From Synoicihabitans lomoniglobus (GTDB lineage Bacteria; Verrucomicrobiota; Verrucomicrobiia; Opitutales; Opitutaceae), in assembly GCF_029023725.1 (NCBI RefSeq), contig NZ_CP119075.1, positions 5,327,501-5,391,500 on the forward strand: a stretch of 64,000 nt of DNA, written 5' to 3'. Positions 51,793 through 61,285 of this stretch are shown here, one piece after another; positions within the stretch are counted from its first letter, which is position 1; each line of letters starts with the position of its first letter. The notes beneath the pieces were generated by a model, which worked only from the letters and a program-made list of their open reading frames with translations, was not told the DNA's origin and searched no databases. Both the position numbers and the translations under genes were made by a program.

Positions 51793-53601
51793 ATGCCGAC
51801 CATCACCAGCAGCAAAACCAAACCGGAATATGATGTGATCGTGGTCGGCTCCGGGGCCGGCGGCGGTCAGACCGCCTACACGCTCGCCATGGAAGGGGTG
51901 AAGGTGCTCATGCTCGAGGCCGGGCGGGACTACGATCCGGTCACCGAGACGCCCATGTTTCAAACCGGACACAAGTCGCCGCTGCGTGGGTCCAGCACGC
52001 CGGACAAACCGTTTGGATTTTTCGATGCCACCATCGACGGCGGTTGGACCTCTCCGGGCGAGCCGTATGTGCGCGCCAGCCCCGGTCGCGAAAATCAATT
52101 CATGTGGTGGCGGACGCGGATGATGGGCGGTCGCACCAATCACTGGGGACGGCTTTCCTTTCGCAACGGTCCCTACGATTTCAAACCCTACTCGCGCGAC
52201 GGTCTCGGATTCGACTGGCCGCTCGGCTACGACGACCTCGAACCCTACTACGAAAAGGTTGAGCTCCTGATTGGCGTTTACGGGGATAACGACGGGCTCG
52301 AAAACACGCCCAATTCCAAACCCGGCACGTTGATGCCGGCGCCGAAACCCCGCGTGGGTGAGCGCCTCGTGCAACAGCGCGCCGGTCGACTCGGCGTGCC
52401 CGTGGTCGCGGGCCATCGGGCCGTGCTGACGCAGCGGCAGGATGCGACCAACATCCCACCGAAACTGCATCCCAACAACCCCAAGGCGCAGCGCGTCTTG
52501 CGTGACGCCATGAATGCGCGCGCCGCCTGTTTTTGGGCGACCAGTTGCGGACGCGGTTGTTCGATCAAAGCCAATTACCAGTCGACGACGGTGCACCTGC
52601 CACCGGCGCTCGCGACGGGCAATCTCGACATCGTGGCCAACGCCATGGTGCGAGAGGTGATCATCGGCGAAAGCGGCCGGGCGGAGGGCGTCCTCTACAT
52701 CGACAAAACCACCGGCATGGAGCACCGCGTCAAAGCACGGGCGGTGGTGCTGGCGGCGAGTGCGGCCTCGACCGTGCGCATCATGCTCAATTCCAAATCG
52801 AAGCAGTTCCCGCAGGGCGTGGCGAATTCGACGGGTTTGGTGGGTAAGTATTTAATGGATACGGTGGGGGCCTCCGTCGGCGGCCAGACACCGTTGCTGG
52901 AAAACCTGCCCCCGCTCAACGAAGACGGCGCGGGCGGACTGCACGTTTATTCACCGTGGTGGCAGTATAAGGAACAACTGGCCGGCAAGCTCGACTTTGC
53001 CCGGGGCTACCACATCGAAATCGGATCGGCCAAAGGCATGCCCAATGTCGGCACCGGCGCGGGCCTCGACCGGTTCAACGGCGGTGGCAGTTGGGGCGGA
53101 AAATTCAAAGAAGACGTGCGCCGTTACCATGGCTCTTTCGTGCACATGGCCGGTCGCGGCGAGATGATTCCCAACGAAGGTTCCTACTGTGAAATCGACC
53201 CCAAGGTGCAGGACAAGTGGGGCATCCCGGTGCTGCGTTTTTATTGGGAATGGTCGGACCACGAACTCAATCAAGTGGCACACATGCAGCGCACGTTCTC
53301 CGCCATCGTCGAGGAGTGTGGGGGCAAAGTGCTCTACGGCAGTCCCGACGTGCCGCGGCGGGAGGCCATTAAGGCCGGCGGCGAAATCATTCACGAAGTC
53401 GGCGGCGCGATCATGGGCGAGGACCGCCGGAAATCGGTGACCAATCAATGGGGAGCCACGTGGGATGTGCCCAATCTCTACCTGACTGACGGCGCGCCGT
53501 TCCCGTCCAACGCCGACAAAAACCCGACCCTCACCATCATGGCCCTCGCCTGGCGCTCCGCCGACCACCTCCTCGGCGAACTGGCCAAGGGCAATATCTG
53601 A
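51793..53601 (+). CDS. GMC-family FAD oxidoreductase
   Basis: 602 residues. N-terminal FAD motif YDVIVVGSGAGGGQTAYTLA, GMC block MMGGRTNHWGRLSFR and C-terminal NLYLTDGAPFPSNADKNPTL TIMALAWRSADHL with the catalytic His/Asn region. It resembles the large subunit of gluconate/sorbitol dehydrogenases; the small subunit-3 gene is next but one feature downstream (53760), separated by a palindromic element. Confidence 0.93.
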   Translation: MPTITSSKTKPEYDVIVVGSGAGGGQTAYTLAMEGVKVLMLEAGRDYDPVTETPMFQTGHKSPLRGSSTPDKPFGFFDATIDGGWTSPGEPYVRASPGRENQFMWWRTRMMGGRTNHWGRLSFRNGPYDFKPYSRDGLGFDWPLGYDDLEPYYEKVELLIGVYGDNDGLENTPNSKPGTLMPAPKPRVGERLVQQRAGRLGVPVVAGHRAVLTQRQDATNIPPKLHPNNPKAQRVLRDAMNARAACFWATSCGRGCSIKANYQSTTVHLPPALATGNLDIVANAMVREVIIGESGRAEGVLYIDKTTGMEHRVKARAVVLAASAASTVRIMLNSKSKQFPQGVANSTGLVGKYLMDTVGASVGGQTPLLENLPPLNEDGAGGLHVYSPWWQYKEQLAGKLDFARGYHIEIGSAKGMPNVGTGAGLDRFNGGGSWGGKFKEDVRRYHGSFVHMAGRGEMIPNEGSYCEIDPKVQDKWGIPVLRFYWEWSDHELNQVAHMQRTFSAIVEECGGKVLYGSPDVPRREAIKAGGEIIHEVGGAIMGEDRRKSVTNQWGATWDVPNLYLTDGAPFPSNADKNPTLTIMALAWRSADHLLGELAKGNI

Positions 53602-53607
53602 GCGGCG

Positions 53608-53745
53608 GAGGAACCACGAAATACACGAACCACACGAAAGCCGTCCGTCCTCCAACGATAACACGATTTTCTGTTACCCCTTCCCCGCATCCACTGGAAC
53701 CACTCATGCTGAAAATACCCTTTCGTGTTTTTGGTGGTTAACCTC
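53608..53745. mobile_element. MITE-like inverted-repeat element with ACACGAAA ends
   Basis: The left arm (53608-53640: GAGGAACCACGAAATACACG and ACACGAAAG) mirrors the right arm (53720-53745, giving GAGGTTAACCACCAAAAACA CGAAAG on the other strand). Between them are about 80 bp without a gene. The arms belong to the same repeat style (CCACG...ACACG) as the GxxExxY cassette at 25079, so this may be an empty relative. It splits two functionally linked genes. Confidence 0.7.
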
Positions 53746-53759
53746 GTTTCATTCTCTCC

Positions 53760-54464
53760 ATGACTTCTCCACTTTCTGAACGTCTTGATCGTCGCACTGC
53801 TCTTAAGTGGATGGCCACCGCCGCCGCCAGTGCCGCTTTATTGCCACGTGCCTTTGGACAAACGACGCCAGCCGCCGAGCCTGGCGTGACCATTGCCAAT
53901 TATTACGATGGAGAAGGCTATGGTTCGGATCCTGATCTCACTCGCGACTACCAACCCGGCGAACTTTGGCCCCTGACCTTTGATGAACATCAGCGCCGCA
54001 CCGCCGCGGTGTTGTGTGGATTGATCATCCCGGCCGATGCGAATTCACCGAGCGCCGCCGACCTGAAGGTGCACGACTTCATCGATGAGTGGATCAGTTC
54101 GCCCTATCCGGGGCAGGCGGGCGATCGCACCACGATCATTGAAGGCCTCGCGCAGCTCGATGCCATCGCCGAGGAGCGCTACAAGGCCAAATTTGCCGAC
54201 CTGCGGATCAACCCGCAGGCCCGACTCTGCGATCGGCTCAGCAAAATGGAACGGCTTGATGAGACGGCCGAAGCGGCGCTGTCGGACGAGGCGCGAGTCG
54301 AACGCAAGGCGCAGAATTTCTTCCGCCGCTTTCGCGACCTGACGGCGGGAGGTTTCTATACCACGCCCGAAGGCATGAAAGACGTCGGTTACCTCGGTAA
54401 TGTGCCGTTAGCCACCCAACCCGAACCGCCGGCCGAACTGCTGGCCAAACTCGGTCTGGCGTAG
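53760..54464 (+). CDS. Gluconate 2-dehydrogenase subunit 3-like protein
   Basis: 234 residues. The N-terminus LDRRTALKWMATAAASAALL is a Tat-type signal with twin arginine. The mature part LTFDEHQRRTAAVLCGLIIP ADANSPSAADLKVHDFIDEW is the subunit-3 pattern, ending with FFRRFRDLTAGGFYTTPEGM KDVGYLGN. It should escort or partner the GMC subunit across the inner membrane. Confidence 0.9.
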   Translation: MTSPLSERLDRRTALKWMATAAASAALLPRAFGQTTPAAEPGVTIANYYDGEGYGSDPDLTRDYQPGELWPLTFDEHQRRTAAVLCGLIIPADANSPSAADLKVHDFIDEWISSPYPGQAGDRTTIIEGLAQLDAIAEERYKAKFADLRINPQARLCDRLSKMERLDETAEAALSDEARVERKAQNFFRRFRDLTAGGFYTTPEGMKDVGYLGNVPLATQPEPPAELLAKLGLA

Positions 54465-54511
54465 GGGGAATCTCACCCTGCAGAATCTCCACCCTTCATC
54501 CTGATTGCCCC

Positions 54512-54946
54512 ATGTTTCGCAAACTCGCCCACGTCTGTCTCATCACCAACGACCTCGAACGCCAGGTGGCATTTTACGCCGATAAACTGGGGTTCACGCT
54601 GCAGTTCTATTTCCGCAACGACGCCGGGGAAAAGTTCGGTGCCTATATGGCGTGCGGTGACACCACCTTTATCGAAATGTTCGACCAGCACCGGGCGGCG
54701 GCGGTGTGGGGTGGCAACACGGAGCCGCTGCACCAAGGCAATCAATACAGCCACTTCTGCCTCGAAGTCACCGCCATCAACGACGTGCGCGATCTGCTCA
54801 TCAGTCGCGGCGTGGAAGTCGGCGCGGTGAAGCGCGGCATCGACAATTCCGACCAGTGCTGGATCACCGACCCCGACGGCAATCGCATTGAGTTGATGGA
54901 ATACACCCATCGTAGTGGACAAATCAATACGCCGGAACCGCGATAG
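54512..54946 (+). CDS. VOC-family (glyoxalase/bleomycin-resistance fold) protein
   Basis: 144 residues. LAHVCLITNDLERQVAFYAD KLGFTLQFYF and CWITDPDGNRIELMEYTHRS are the two halves of a VOC module with metal ligands His, Glu and Glu. Substrate unknown; it follows the dehydrogenase subunit by 47 bp on the same strand. Confidence 0.9.
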   Translation: MFRKLAHVCLITNDLERQVAFYADKLGFTLQFYFRNDAGEKFGAYMACGDTTFIEMFDQHRAAAVWGGNTEPLHQGNQYSHFCLEVTAINDVRDLLISRGVEVGAVKRGIDNSDQCWITDPDGNRIELMEYTHRSGQINTPEPR

Positions 54947-54960
54947 GGTGGAGCGCGGTT

Positions 54961-55060
54961 TGTTTTACAGAAGGTAACGAAGAGAACGAAGCCGTCAGCC
55001 TGCGGGTCTCTGGAGTTCGTGCACTCGGCTCTGTTTTCCTCTGTTTCCTCCTGTAAAAAC
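54961..55060. mobile_element. MITE-like element with TTTTACAG ends
   Basis: Left arm TTTTACAGAAGGTAACGAAG (from 54963) and right arm, read in reverse, TTTTACAGGAGGAAACAGAG (to 55058) form an imperfect inverted repeat of about 28 bp. This variant of direct AAC/AACGAAG stepping is common around GxxExxY genes in related genomes. No gene inside. Confidence 0.6.
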
Positions 55061-55086
55061 GAAATAGGGTCGACTCTGCTGGGCGC

Positions 55087-55290
55087 TCATTCTTCCCAGC
55101 GCAACAGGTCGCCGGGCTGGCAGTCGAGTTCGCGGCAGATGGCTTCGAGGGTCGAGAAGCGCACCGCCTTGGCTTTGCCGGTGGTGAAGATGTTGAGATT
55201 GGCCGGAGTGATGCCGACGCGTTCAGACAGCTCCTTTTGGGTGAGCCCGCGCTCGGTCAACAGGCGGTCAAGATGGATGCGAATAGGCAT
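55087..55290 (-). CDS. XRE-type helix-turn-helix regulator (YozG-like)
   Basis: 67 residues. IRIHLDRLLTERGLTQKELS ERVGITPANLNIFTTGKAKA VRFSTLEAICRELDCQPGDL is a Cro/C1 helix-turn-helix. This short group typically follows a DUF2975 membrane protein gene, as here (10 bp). It probably binds the ATTATTG repeats at 55932-55993. Confidence 0.92.
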   Translation of the reverse strand: MPIRIHLDRLLTERGLTQKELSERVGITPANLNIFTTGKAKAVRFSTLEAICRELDCQPGDLLRWEE

Positions 55291-55300
55291 GGCCAGATCC

Positions 55301-55930
55301 TTAGACGGTGAGGTCCTGCTCTTCCTTCATCTGCACGCCGATTTTGAAGACCTCGGCGATGATGAAGATGATGACACCGTAAAAGAAGGCGTTGAAGGGG
55401 CCGGCCAATGAGAGCCGGAAAGCAAAATCAGGGAAACTCTGGTGCGCCAAGGCCCCGGTCAGACCATAGATGATCGGGTCGACTAACCCCCCGGCTACGA
55501 TGATCCAGGCAAGATTGCGCAAACGTTGGGCGTTGGCTGCGACGAACGGTTGACCGGTCTTGATACTGCCCAGAAAGCGACGCACCTGAATCAGTCCGCA
55601 CGCGACGAGACCAAACAAAATGAAGATGCCGAAAATACTCACGACCTGGAGACTCGGTGCGGCTTGGTAGAGCGGGATGATGGCAGTGGCTGATTCAATC
55701 TCGATCTCGACAGGTTCTCCGGTGGCGGACTGGAGGGTTAGCGGAGGCACGCTCGTCGTGAGCTTGATCTCGTAGCCGTTCACCGCCGGCGCTTTCCCCG
55801 TGATCAGGTGATAGCCGGTGGTAACGGTCATGAAAAAAGCGGCGAGTGCCAGCAGCCCCAATAAGAAGCACAAAAAAACGTCCAAGGTGGCAGCCAGTTT
55901 GGGCAGGGATGAACGGGATGAAAAACTCAT
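55301..55930 (-). CDS. DUF2975 membrane protein
   Basis: 209 residues. Four helices: VFLCFLLGLLALAAFFMTVT, VVSIFGIFILFGLVACGLIQ, LAWIIVAGGLVDPIIYGLTG and AFFYGVIIFIIAEVFKIGVQ, with the cytoplasmic GQPFVAANAQRLRNLAWI motif. It forms a two-gene unit with the XRE regulator. Confidence 0.9.
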   Translation of the reverse strand: MSFSSRSSLPKLAATLDVFLCFLLGLLALAAFFMTVTTGYHLITGKAPAVNGYEIKLTTSVPPLTLQSATGEPVEIEIESATAIIPLYQAAPSLQVVSIFGIFILFGLVACGLIQVRRFLGSIKTGQPFVAANAQRLRNLAWIIVAGGLVDPIIYGLTGALAHQSFPDFAFRLSLAGPFNAFFYGVIIFIIAEVFKIGVQMKEEQDLTV

Positions 55931-55931
55931 G

Positions 55932-55993
55932 ATTATTGATAAACAATAATAACAAGCTTGTTGGTCAATCCGAAATTATTGAAAAACGATAAT
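55932..55993. promoter_or_regulatory. Two 7-5-7 inverted repeats upstream of DUF2975-XRE
   Basis: ATTATTG-ATAAA-CAATAAT (55932-55950) is perfect; ATTATTG-AAAAA-CGATAAT (55975-55993) has one mismatch. Same geometry, 43 bp apart. The first abuts the DUF2975 start (55930), the second lies toward the phosphofructokinase gene, so the XRE protein may bind both and repress in two directions. Confidence 0.8.
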
Positions 55994-56103
55994 TATTGAG
56001 TGAACGGTCGCGAGGGGTCGCGCAAATGATGGCGGAGAAAATTGTTGCTTTCGGAGCGACCGGAGGCTCGCCGAAACCCTGGGAACGACCTACACTTTCA
56101 TTC

Positions 56104-57261
56104 ATGGCCAACGAACGACCAGGCACGATTGGTATTCTCACCGCCGGAGGGGATTGCCCCGGGCTCAATGCGGTCATTAGAGGGGTGGCCAAGGCGGCGA
56201 TGCACTATGGGTTGCGCGTGATCGGCATTCAGGACGGATTCCGCGGTCTCGTGGAAAATCGATTCGTCGAACTTGATAACCGCATGGTGAGCGGAATCCT
56301 CACGCAGGGCGGCACCTTGCTCGGCAGTAGTCGGGACAAACCGCACAAGATGCCGATGGGCAACAAGGTCATGAACATGACGCAGGTGACGGTGGACAAT
56401 TACCATGCGCTCAACCTTGACTGTCTGGTCTGTCTGGGCGGCAACGGCACCGCCAAGAACGCCTACCGGCTGCACCAGCAGGGCGGGATCAATGTCATGG
56501 TGTTGCCCAAGACGATCGACAATGACGTGGCGGAAACGGACATCACGTTTGGCTTCGACTCCGCCATGGGGATCGCGACGGAGGCGATCGATCGCCTGCA
56601 CACCACGGCGACCAGCCACCACCGTATTATTGTATGTGAAATTATGGGACACGATGCCGGTTGGCTGTGTTTGGGCGCGGGTATCGCCGGCGGCGCGGAC
56701 GTGATTCTCATCCCCGAGATTCCCTATAACCTCGATGCGGTGGCGAGGAGCCTCTTGGTGCGGCAGCACAGCGGGAAACGATTTTCCATCATCGCGGTGG
56801 CGGAGGGCATTCGCTCGGTGCAGGAAGTGGCCGCCGCTGCGAGCAGCGTGCCGCGCAAGCGGCGGGACAAAGACAAGGAAGTGGTGCACCAGGCGGTCGA
56901 TGGGGTGCATCTCGTGCAGGAAGCCACCGCGAGTCGGGTGGCACGCGAGATTCAGCAACGCACCGGGGTCGAAGCGCGCGTGACCTCGCTCGGACATGTC
57001 CAGCGCGGTGGTCCGCCGTCCGCTTTCGACCGGTTGTTGTGCACCCGTTTGGGCACGATGGCGGGACACCTGCTCGCGCACCGGAAATACAACGTGATGG
57101 TCGGGGTCAAAGGCACTGACTGCGTGCCGGTGCCACTGGGCAAAGTGGCCGGCATCAAGCGCACGGTGCCGCGGGATCACGATTGGATCAAAACCGCCCG
57201 GCTCGTCGCCACCTGCCTGGGCGACGAGGAAAGCGCGACCGTTGCCGGGGCCGCGATTTAG
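56104..57261 (+). CDS. pfkA: 6-phosphofructokinase (group III type)
   Basis: 385 residues from MANERPGTIGILTAGGDCPG at 56104. GILTAGGDCPGLNAVIRGVA, CLGGNGTAKNAYRLHQQ, LPKTIDNDVAETDITFGFDS and GHVQRGGPPSAFDRLL are PFK signatures. The GGNGT loop with glycine favours ATP, while PKTIDND with lysine is the form of PPi-dependent and group III enzymes. Catalytic Asp of TIDND is present. Phosphorylates fructose 6-phosphate. A frame upstream to 55996 crosses operators and is unlikely to be translated. Confidence 0.93.
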   Translation: MANERPGTIGILTAGGDCPGLNAVIRGVAKAAMHYGLRVIGIQDGFRGLVENRFVELDNRMVSGILTQGGTLLGSSRDKPHKMPMGNKVMNMTQVTVDNYHALNLDCLVCLGGNGTAKNAYRLHQQGGINVMVLPKTIDNDVAETDITFGFDSAMGIATEAIDRLHTTATSHHRIIVCEIMGHDAGWLCLGAGIAGGADVILIPEIPYNLDAVARSLLVRQHSGKRFSIIAVAEGIRSVQEVAAAASSVPRKRRDKDKEVVHQAVDGVHLVQEATASRVAREIQQRTGVEARVTSLGHVQRGGPPSAFDRLLCTRLGTMAGHLLAHRKYNVMVGVKGTDCVPVPLGKVAGIKRTVPRDHDWIKTARLVATCLGDEESATVAGAAI

Positions 57262-57278
57262 CGCCACCGGCGGTCGCG

Positions 57279-58238
57279 CTACAGAGGCTTGAGTTCGGCT
57301 TCGATTTCGGCGCGCCGCTTTTCAAGAAACGGCGGCAGGGCGAGTGATTCACCGAGGGTCTCCATCGGTTCGTCGGCGGCGAAGCCGGGACCGTCGGTGG
57401 CGATCTCGAAAAGGATGCCGTTGGGCTCACGGAAGTAGAGACTGCGAAAATAAAACCGATCGATCGGCCCGCTGTTGGGGTAGCCGGAGTCGACGAGCTT
57501 TTTATGCCAGTTCGCATACTCGTCGAAGTTGGGCGTGCGGAAGGCGACGTGGTGCACGCCGCCCGCGCCTTGGCGATGCGTGGGGGCGCTGGGATCGACG
57601 GCCACATGCAGTTCGGCGGCGGGACCGCCGGCGCCCATGGCGAACACATGCACCGTGATCGGCGCGGCGTCCTCGCCCATGCCGGGAATCGCATACGTGC
57701 GCTCTTCCCGCAGCCCCATGACCGTGGTCAGCACCGGCAAGCTGCGCTCCAGGGTCGGCACGCACAAGGTGATGGGACCAAGGCCGCGAATTTGGTGAGC
57801 GGTCGGCACGGGACTTTTTTCCCACGGATGATCGGGTGCGCCGCCGTCATCGACGACGAGCGCGAAGCGTTGGCCTTCCGGGTCTTCAAAATCGAGCGTC
57901 GTGCGGCCGTCGCGCTCGTGCACCTCGCCGACGGTTAGGTCCTGCGAATCGAGGTGGGACTTCCACCAGGCGAGTGATGCAGTCGAGCCGACGCGCAACC
58001 CGGTGTGCGAGACACTGTGCGCGCCGCGACGTTCGGGACCGACCGGCCAGTCGAAGAACGTCAGGTCCGAGCCTGGCGAAGCGACTCCATCGGCATAGAA
58101 CAAATGGTAGGCCGAAACGTCGTCCTGGTTGACGGTTTTCTTAACCAGTCGCAGTCCGAGCACCTGCGTATAAAACGCGTGGTTGGCGGCCGCATTCGCC
58201 GTCACGGCGGTCAAGTGATGAATCCCGGTCAGTTGCAT
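57279..58238 (-). CDS. Ring-cleaving dioxygenase of the VOC superfamily (MhqO-like)
   Basis: 319 residues. Two VOC modules: [40 protein letters not shown] at the N-terminus and [20 protein letters not shown] in the second half, with metal His and Glu residues and [20 protein letters not shown] near the end. MhqO-type enzymes act on quinones or aromatics. It converges on the phosphofructokinase. Confidence 0.92.
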   Translation of the reverse strand: MQLTGIHHLTAVTANAAANHAFYTQVLGLRLVKKTVNQDDVSAYHLFYADGVASPGSDLTFFDWPVGPERRGAHSVSHTGLRVGSTASLAWWKSHLDSQDLTVGEVHERDGRTTLDFEDPEGQRFALVVDDGGAPDHPWEKSPVPTAHQIRGLGPITLCVPTLERSLPVLTTVMGLREERTYAIPGMGEDAAPITVHVFAMGAGGPAAELHVAVDPSAPTHRQGAGGVHHVAFRTPNFDEYANWHKKLVDSGYPNSGPIDRFYFRSLYFREPNGILFEIATDGPGFAADEPMETLGESLALPPFLEKRRAEIEAELKPL

Positions 58239-58285
58239 ACCGGCAGCCTGCGCAGAATCGTTCGCGCGTCCAATCGCATGCAGCG

Positions 58286-59830
58286 TTAGTCGGAGGGTTT
58301 TGCCACCGAACTTGGCAGGTAGAGCGCACCGGTGACGTCGCCAATGATGGCAATGATGCGGATGTCGCCGGGGAGGTTTGGCAGGGTGAAACGTTGAGGG
58401 GAATCGGGGGTGCGTGCGCGAAGTTCGGCCATCGTGGGCGGAAGCGGGCGCACGATGGTGGCGTCCTGGGTGGCGTCATTGACGGCCACGAGCAACGGCT
58501 CAGTTGCGCGGTCCCAGCCCAAGGTGATCCTCCGGTTTTCGAAATCGGGATTACTGAATCGAGCAACGAACCAACCTTGATCGGGATCGATTTGCAGGAT
58601 TTCCAGCCCGGTATTGGTGGCATGGAGCGATGAGCGGTCGACGTGCAATGGAGCCTCGCCCACGCGGCGAAGCTTCAGGCGCTGCACGCTAAAGTGAAAT
58701 ACACGGGCAGGTGGCGGGACGGAGGGGGCGTCGTCATGGCTCAAGCGTTCAAAGACGATGTTCATGCTGGTGTTTTCGCCTTCCTGGAATCTATAGCCCT
58801 GCAAACCAATTTGGTTCGCCACCGTTGAAAGTGGAAACAGCCCCGCTCCGACGAGACTCGGGGGCCAATATCGGTGCCCGCGGCCACTCGAGTTGAAATT
58901 CCACGAATGCAAGCGCCAGAGGTGTCCTGGGTCGAATCCGTCCAGTCGCACCCTTGCGATCATCGGAGTTGCGATTCGTGGCGGGTGGCCTTGTTCGCGC
59001 CAATAGGCGTCCTGCGCCGCGAAAGGGTGTGCGGGCGGAGATTGATCGGCTGGAAATACGGTCACGGACTCGACTTGGACCGACTCCCCGGATGCAAAGA
59101 GAACGGGAATGGTTCGGTGGGGATTCGGCATCGCCAGACTGACGAGACCCACGGCGAGCAGCACCGCCACTCCGGCGAAAGCATGCACCGTCGTGTTCTG
59201 ACGAACGTATTGCCGGATCATCAGTGTGCCCAGCCCCACGCATAGAATGACCTTGGCGAGCCACAGTCCCGTTGCGCTGTAGGTGAGCAACGCCAGGCGT
59301 AGCAGAACCCAATGATGGAGATACCCGCCCACAACCACCAGGCTCCCCAAAGCCATGCCCGTGATGGCCAATGTTTTAGTGGAGCGGCACAAACTCGCGA
59401 CATAGAGTGCGATGATCATCGCGGGCACCAGCAGATGGGGTGAAGTAAACGTATCAGCGGAAAAATTGAACAGTCTCGAGTGGAACCCGTTCAAACGAGA
59501 GCTCCAACCGAACCACAGCAATGGCCCTAAGATCGCGACAGAACATGTCACCAATTTCTCGATACCTATGAAGGACCCCTTGAAAGGGCGAGTGCGCCAT
59601 GCCCCTCGATCGTCGACGGGCGGGTGATTGAATACGATGCGGGTGAAAATTGTGAATCCTGACACGACCAATGTGAAAAGTGTGAAAACAATCGCATAAG
59701 TGCCGAGACGGCTCTCCGCCGCAGACTGATTCGTGAGTTGTTGCAGCACGACCAAACCGATCACCCAAGATCCAAGTGCCCAGCGGATCGCGAGAAAATC
59801 CTGACGAAAAGCGGTTATGAACGAGGTCAT
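58286..59830 (-). CDS. Membrane protein of an ABC unit (no named family)
   Basis: 514 residues. Six hydrophobic segments in the first 250 residues (for example [60 protein letters not shown]) and a soluble C-terminal half. It starts 4 nt inside the end of the ATPase gene, so it is the likely permease partner, in the place held by YtrCD-like permeases. Confidence 0.7.
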   Translation of the reverse strand: MTSFITAFRQDFLAIRWALGSWVIGLVVLQQLTNQSAAESRLGTYAIVFTLFTLVVSGFTIFTRIVFNHPPVDDRGAWRTRPFKGSFIGIEKLVTCSVAILGPLLWFGWSSRLNGFHSRLFNFSADTFTSPHLLVPAMIIALYVASLCRSTKTLAITGMALGSLVVVGGYLHHWVLLRLALLTYSATGLWLAKVILCVGLGTLMIRQYVRQNTTVHAFAGVAVLLAVGLVSLAMPNPHRTIPVLFASGESVQVESVTVFPADQSPPAHPFAAQDAYWREQGHPPRIATPMIARVRLDGFDPGHLWRLHSWNFNSSGRGHRYWPPSLVGAGLFPLSTVANQIGLQGYRFQEGENTSMNIVFERLSHDDAPSVPPPARVFHFSVQRLKLRRVGEAPLHVDRSSLHATNTGLEILQIDPDQGWFVARFSNPDFENRRITLGWDRATEPLLVAVNDATQDATIVRPLPPTMAELRARTPDSPQRFTLPNLPGDIRIIAIIGDVTGALYLPSSVAKPSD

Positions 59831-60705
59831 GATGCAATGGCACCGGTTGGCCGTGTGGTTGAATGTTGGCGGAGGAGGGCGATGAAGATTTCACGCAACG
59901 GCAGTGGGGTTACTCTGGCTCCCGCGGGCGTGGTGTGCAGATCGAACTGTGGGTCGATGTAGCGCGTAAAAGTCCCTTCTCGTTTCATTTGCCAGACCCG
60001 AGCTGGCACGGAAACGGAGGTGCCGGATACCTCGACCTGGCGGAAACGTGCGCGCAGGGCGTCGGCGGTTTCGGTTAGCTTCAGGTGGCCGTGGTCGAGG
60101 AGAATCAAGCGATCAGCCAAGGTTTCGACTTCGGCAATCTCGTGCGATGAAACCAGCACGGTGCAGCCTTCCCGCGATACGAGATCAAGCATGCCTTCGA
60201 CGAGTTGATCGCGCGTCAAGGGGTCGAGCCCGCTGAAGGGCTCATCCAAAACCAGCAGTTCCGGACGATAGGCCAATACGCTCGCGAGTGCGGCTTTCAT
60301 GGCCATGCCGCGGGAGAGTTGTCCGAGCTTGCGATCGAGCGGCAGGTCGAAGTTGCGCAGCAACTTTGCCTCCAGCGTGCGGTCCCACTGGGGATAGAGC
60401 GGACGCCAGTAGGCCATGAGACCGGCGACGGTGAGATGGTCGGGTGGTTTTTGATTTTCCGAGACGTAGCCGATACGCCGAAGCTCGGCGGGCGCCAGTC
60501 GCCGACTGTCGGTGCCCAAGACGCGGGCGTGACCAGCGGATGGCGGCAGGAGATTGAGCATCGTTTTCAGCAACGTCGTTTTTCCGGCCCCGTTGGCTCC
60601 GATGAGGACGTTTACGGTGCCGGTGGGCACGGTCAGATCGATGTGGTCGACGGCGGTGTGACGCCAGAAGCGGCGGGTGAGTCCGGTGGTTTCGATCGCG
60701 TTCAT
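59827..60705 (-). CDS. ABC transporter ATP-binding protein (YtrB-like)
   Basis: 292 residues. Walker A IGANGAGKTTLLKTML, signature LSRGMAMKAALASVLA (SRGM in place of SGGQ), Walker B LLVLDEPFSGLDP and H-loop SSHEIAEVETLADR. The SRGM signature and position after a short GntR regulator match YtrA-B-type envelope-stress ABC units. 15 bp separate it from gntR. Confidence 0.93.
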   Translation of the reverse strand: MNAIETTGLTRRFWRHTAVDHIDLTVPTGTVNVLIGANGAGKTTLLKTMLNLLPPSAGHARVLGTDSRRLAPAELRRIGYVSENQKPPDHLTVAGLMAYWRPLYPQWDRTLEAKLLRNFDLPLDRKLGQLSRGMAMKAALASVLAYRPELLVLDEPFSGLDPLTRDQLVEGMLDLVSREGCTVLVSSHEIAEVETLADRLILLDHGHLKLTETADALRARFRQVEVSGTSVSVPARVWQMKREGTFTRYIDPQFDLHTTPAGARVTPLPLREIFIALLRQHSTTRPTGAIAS

Positions 60706-60719
60706 GGAAGTGGGGTGGT

Positions 60720-61112
60720 CTATGCAGAGGCGTCGCCGCCGAGCCGTTCCCAGTGCGTGAGCAGGGCTTTTTGGACGTCGGTGAGTTTGAGGCCGAGGCG
60801 ACGTGCCTCGACCACGAGGTGTTCGAGATCGGGACCGAGCACGGCTGCTTTGTCGGCGCGACTGCCAGCGGGGGGAGTGCCGACAGTCGTGCCCACGGCG
60901 GGGGTGGTGATGAGCACGCCTTCGGCCTTGAGGGCGCCGACGATTTTGTGCGCAGTGTTGGGGTTGATGCGGAGGGCAGTGCTGAGTTGCCGCACGGAGA
61001 CAAACGGGTCTCCGGCCTTCAGTTGCCCGGTCAGCACCGCCTTTTTCACCGCATGAATCACCTGCTCGGCGATCGGTAGCCCCGGCTTGATCTCAACGGT
61101 AAAAGGCAGCAT
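60720..61112 (-). CDS. GntR-family regulator, YtrA type
   Basis: 130 residues from the ATG at 61112. FTVEIKPGLPIAEQVIHAVK with SVRQLSTALRINPNTAHKIV is the GntR winged helix; the C-terminal 50 residues form the short YtrA effector helix pair (LEHLVVEARRLGLKLTDVQK). It represses the ABC genes that follow and should bind the palindrome at 61116-61138. Confidence 0.92.
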   Translation of the reverse strand: MLPFTVEIKPGLPIAEQVIHAVKKAVLTGQLKAGDPFVSVRQLSTALRINPNTAHKIVGALKAEGVLITTPAVGTTVGTPPAGSRADKAAVLGPDLEHLVVEARRLGLKLTDVQKALLTHWERLGGDASA

Positions 61113-61115
61113 CAA

Positions 61116-61138
61116 CTGTTCTAGTAGTAGTAGAACAG
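61116..61138. promoter_or_regulatory. Perfect 8-7-8 operator for the GntR regulator
   Basis: CTGTTCTA (61116-61123) and TAGAACAG (61131-61138) are exact mirror images around GTAGTAG. It begins 4 bp before the gntR start codon, ideal for autorepression. Confidence 0.85.
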
Positions 61139-61195
61139 ATGGGACGGCAAGAAAATATACCGGCGTGGCGACGGCGGAAGTGGTCCGCGGACAAA

Positions 61196-61218
61196 AGTGT
61201 AACCATAATGGTTACACT
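61196..61218. promoter_or_regulatory. Perfect 23-bp palindrome of unknown role
   Basis: AGTGTAACCAT (61196-61206) and ATGGTTACACT (61208-61218) are exact mirror images around a single A. It lies about 85 bp upstream of gntR and downstream of the MFS gene. Possible second operator. Confidence 0.75.
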
Positions 61219-61285
61219 GGCGGGTGGGCGTTGGGCGTCGGGCGGCGGAGGTTCCGGGGGGTGGAATGCCGGGTTGGGAATCGCG

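Noticed and set aside
53602..53759. Small gene between the GMC and subunit-3 genes
   Set aside because: Frames are short and broken; the region is explained by the palindromic element.
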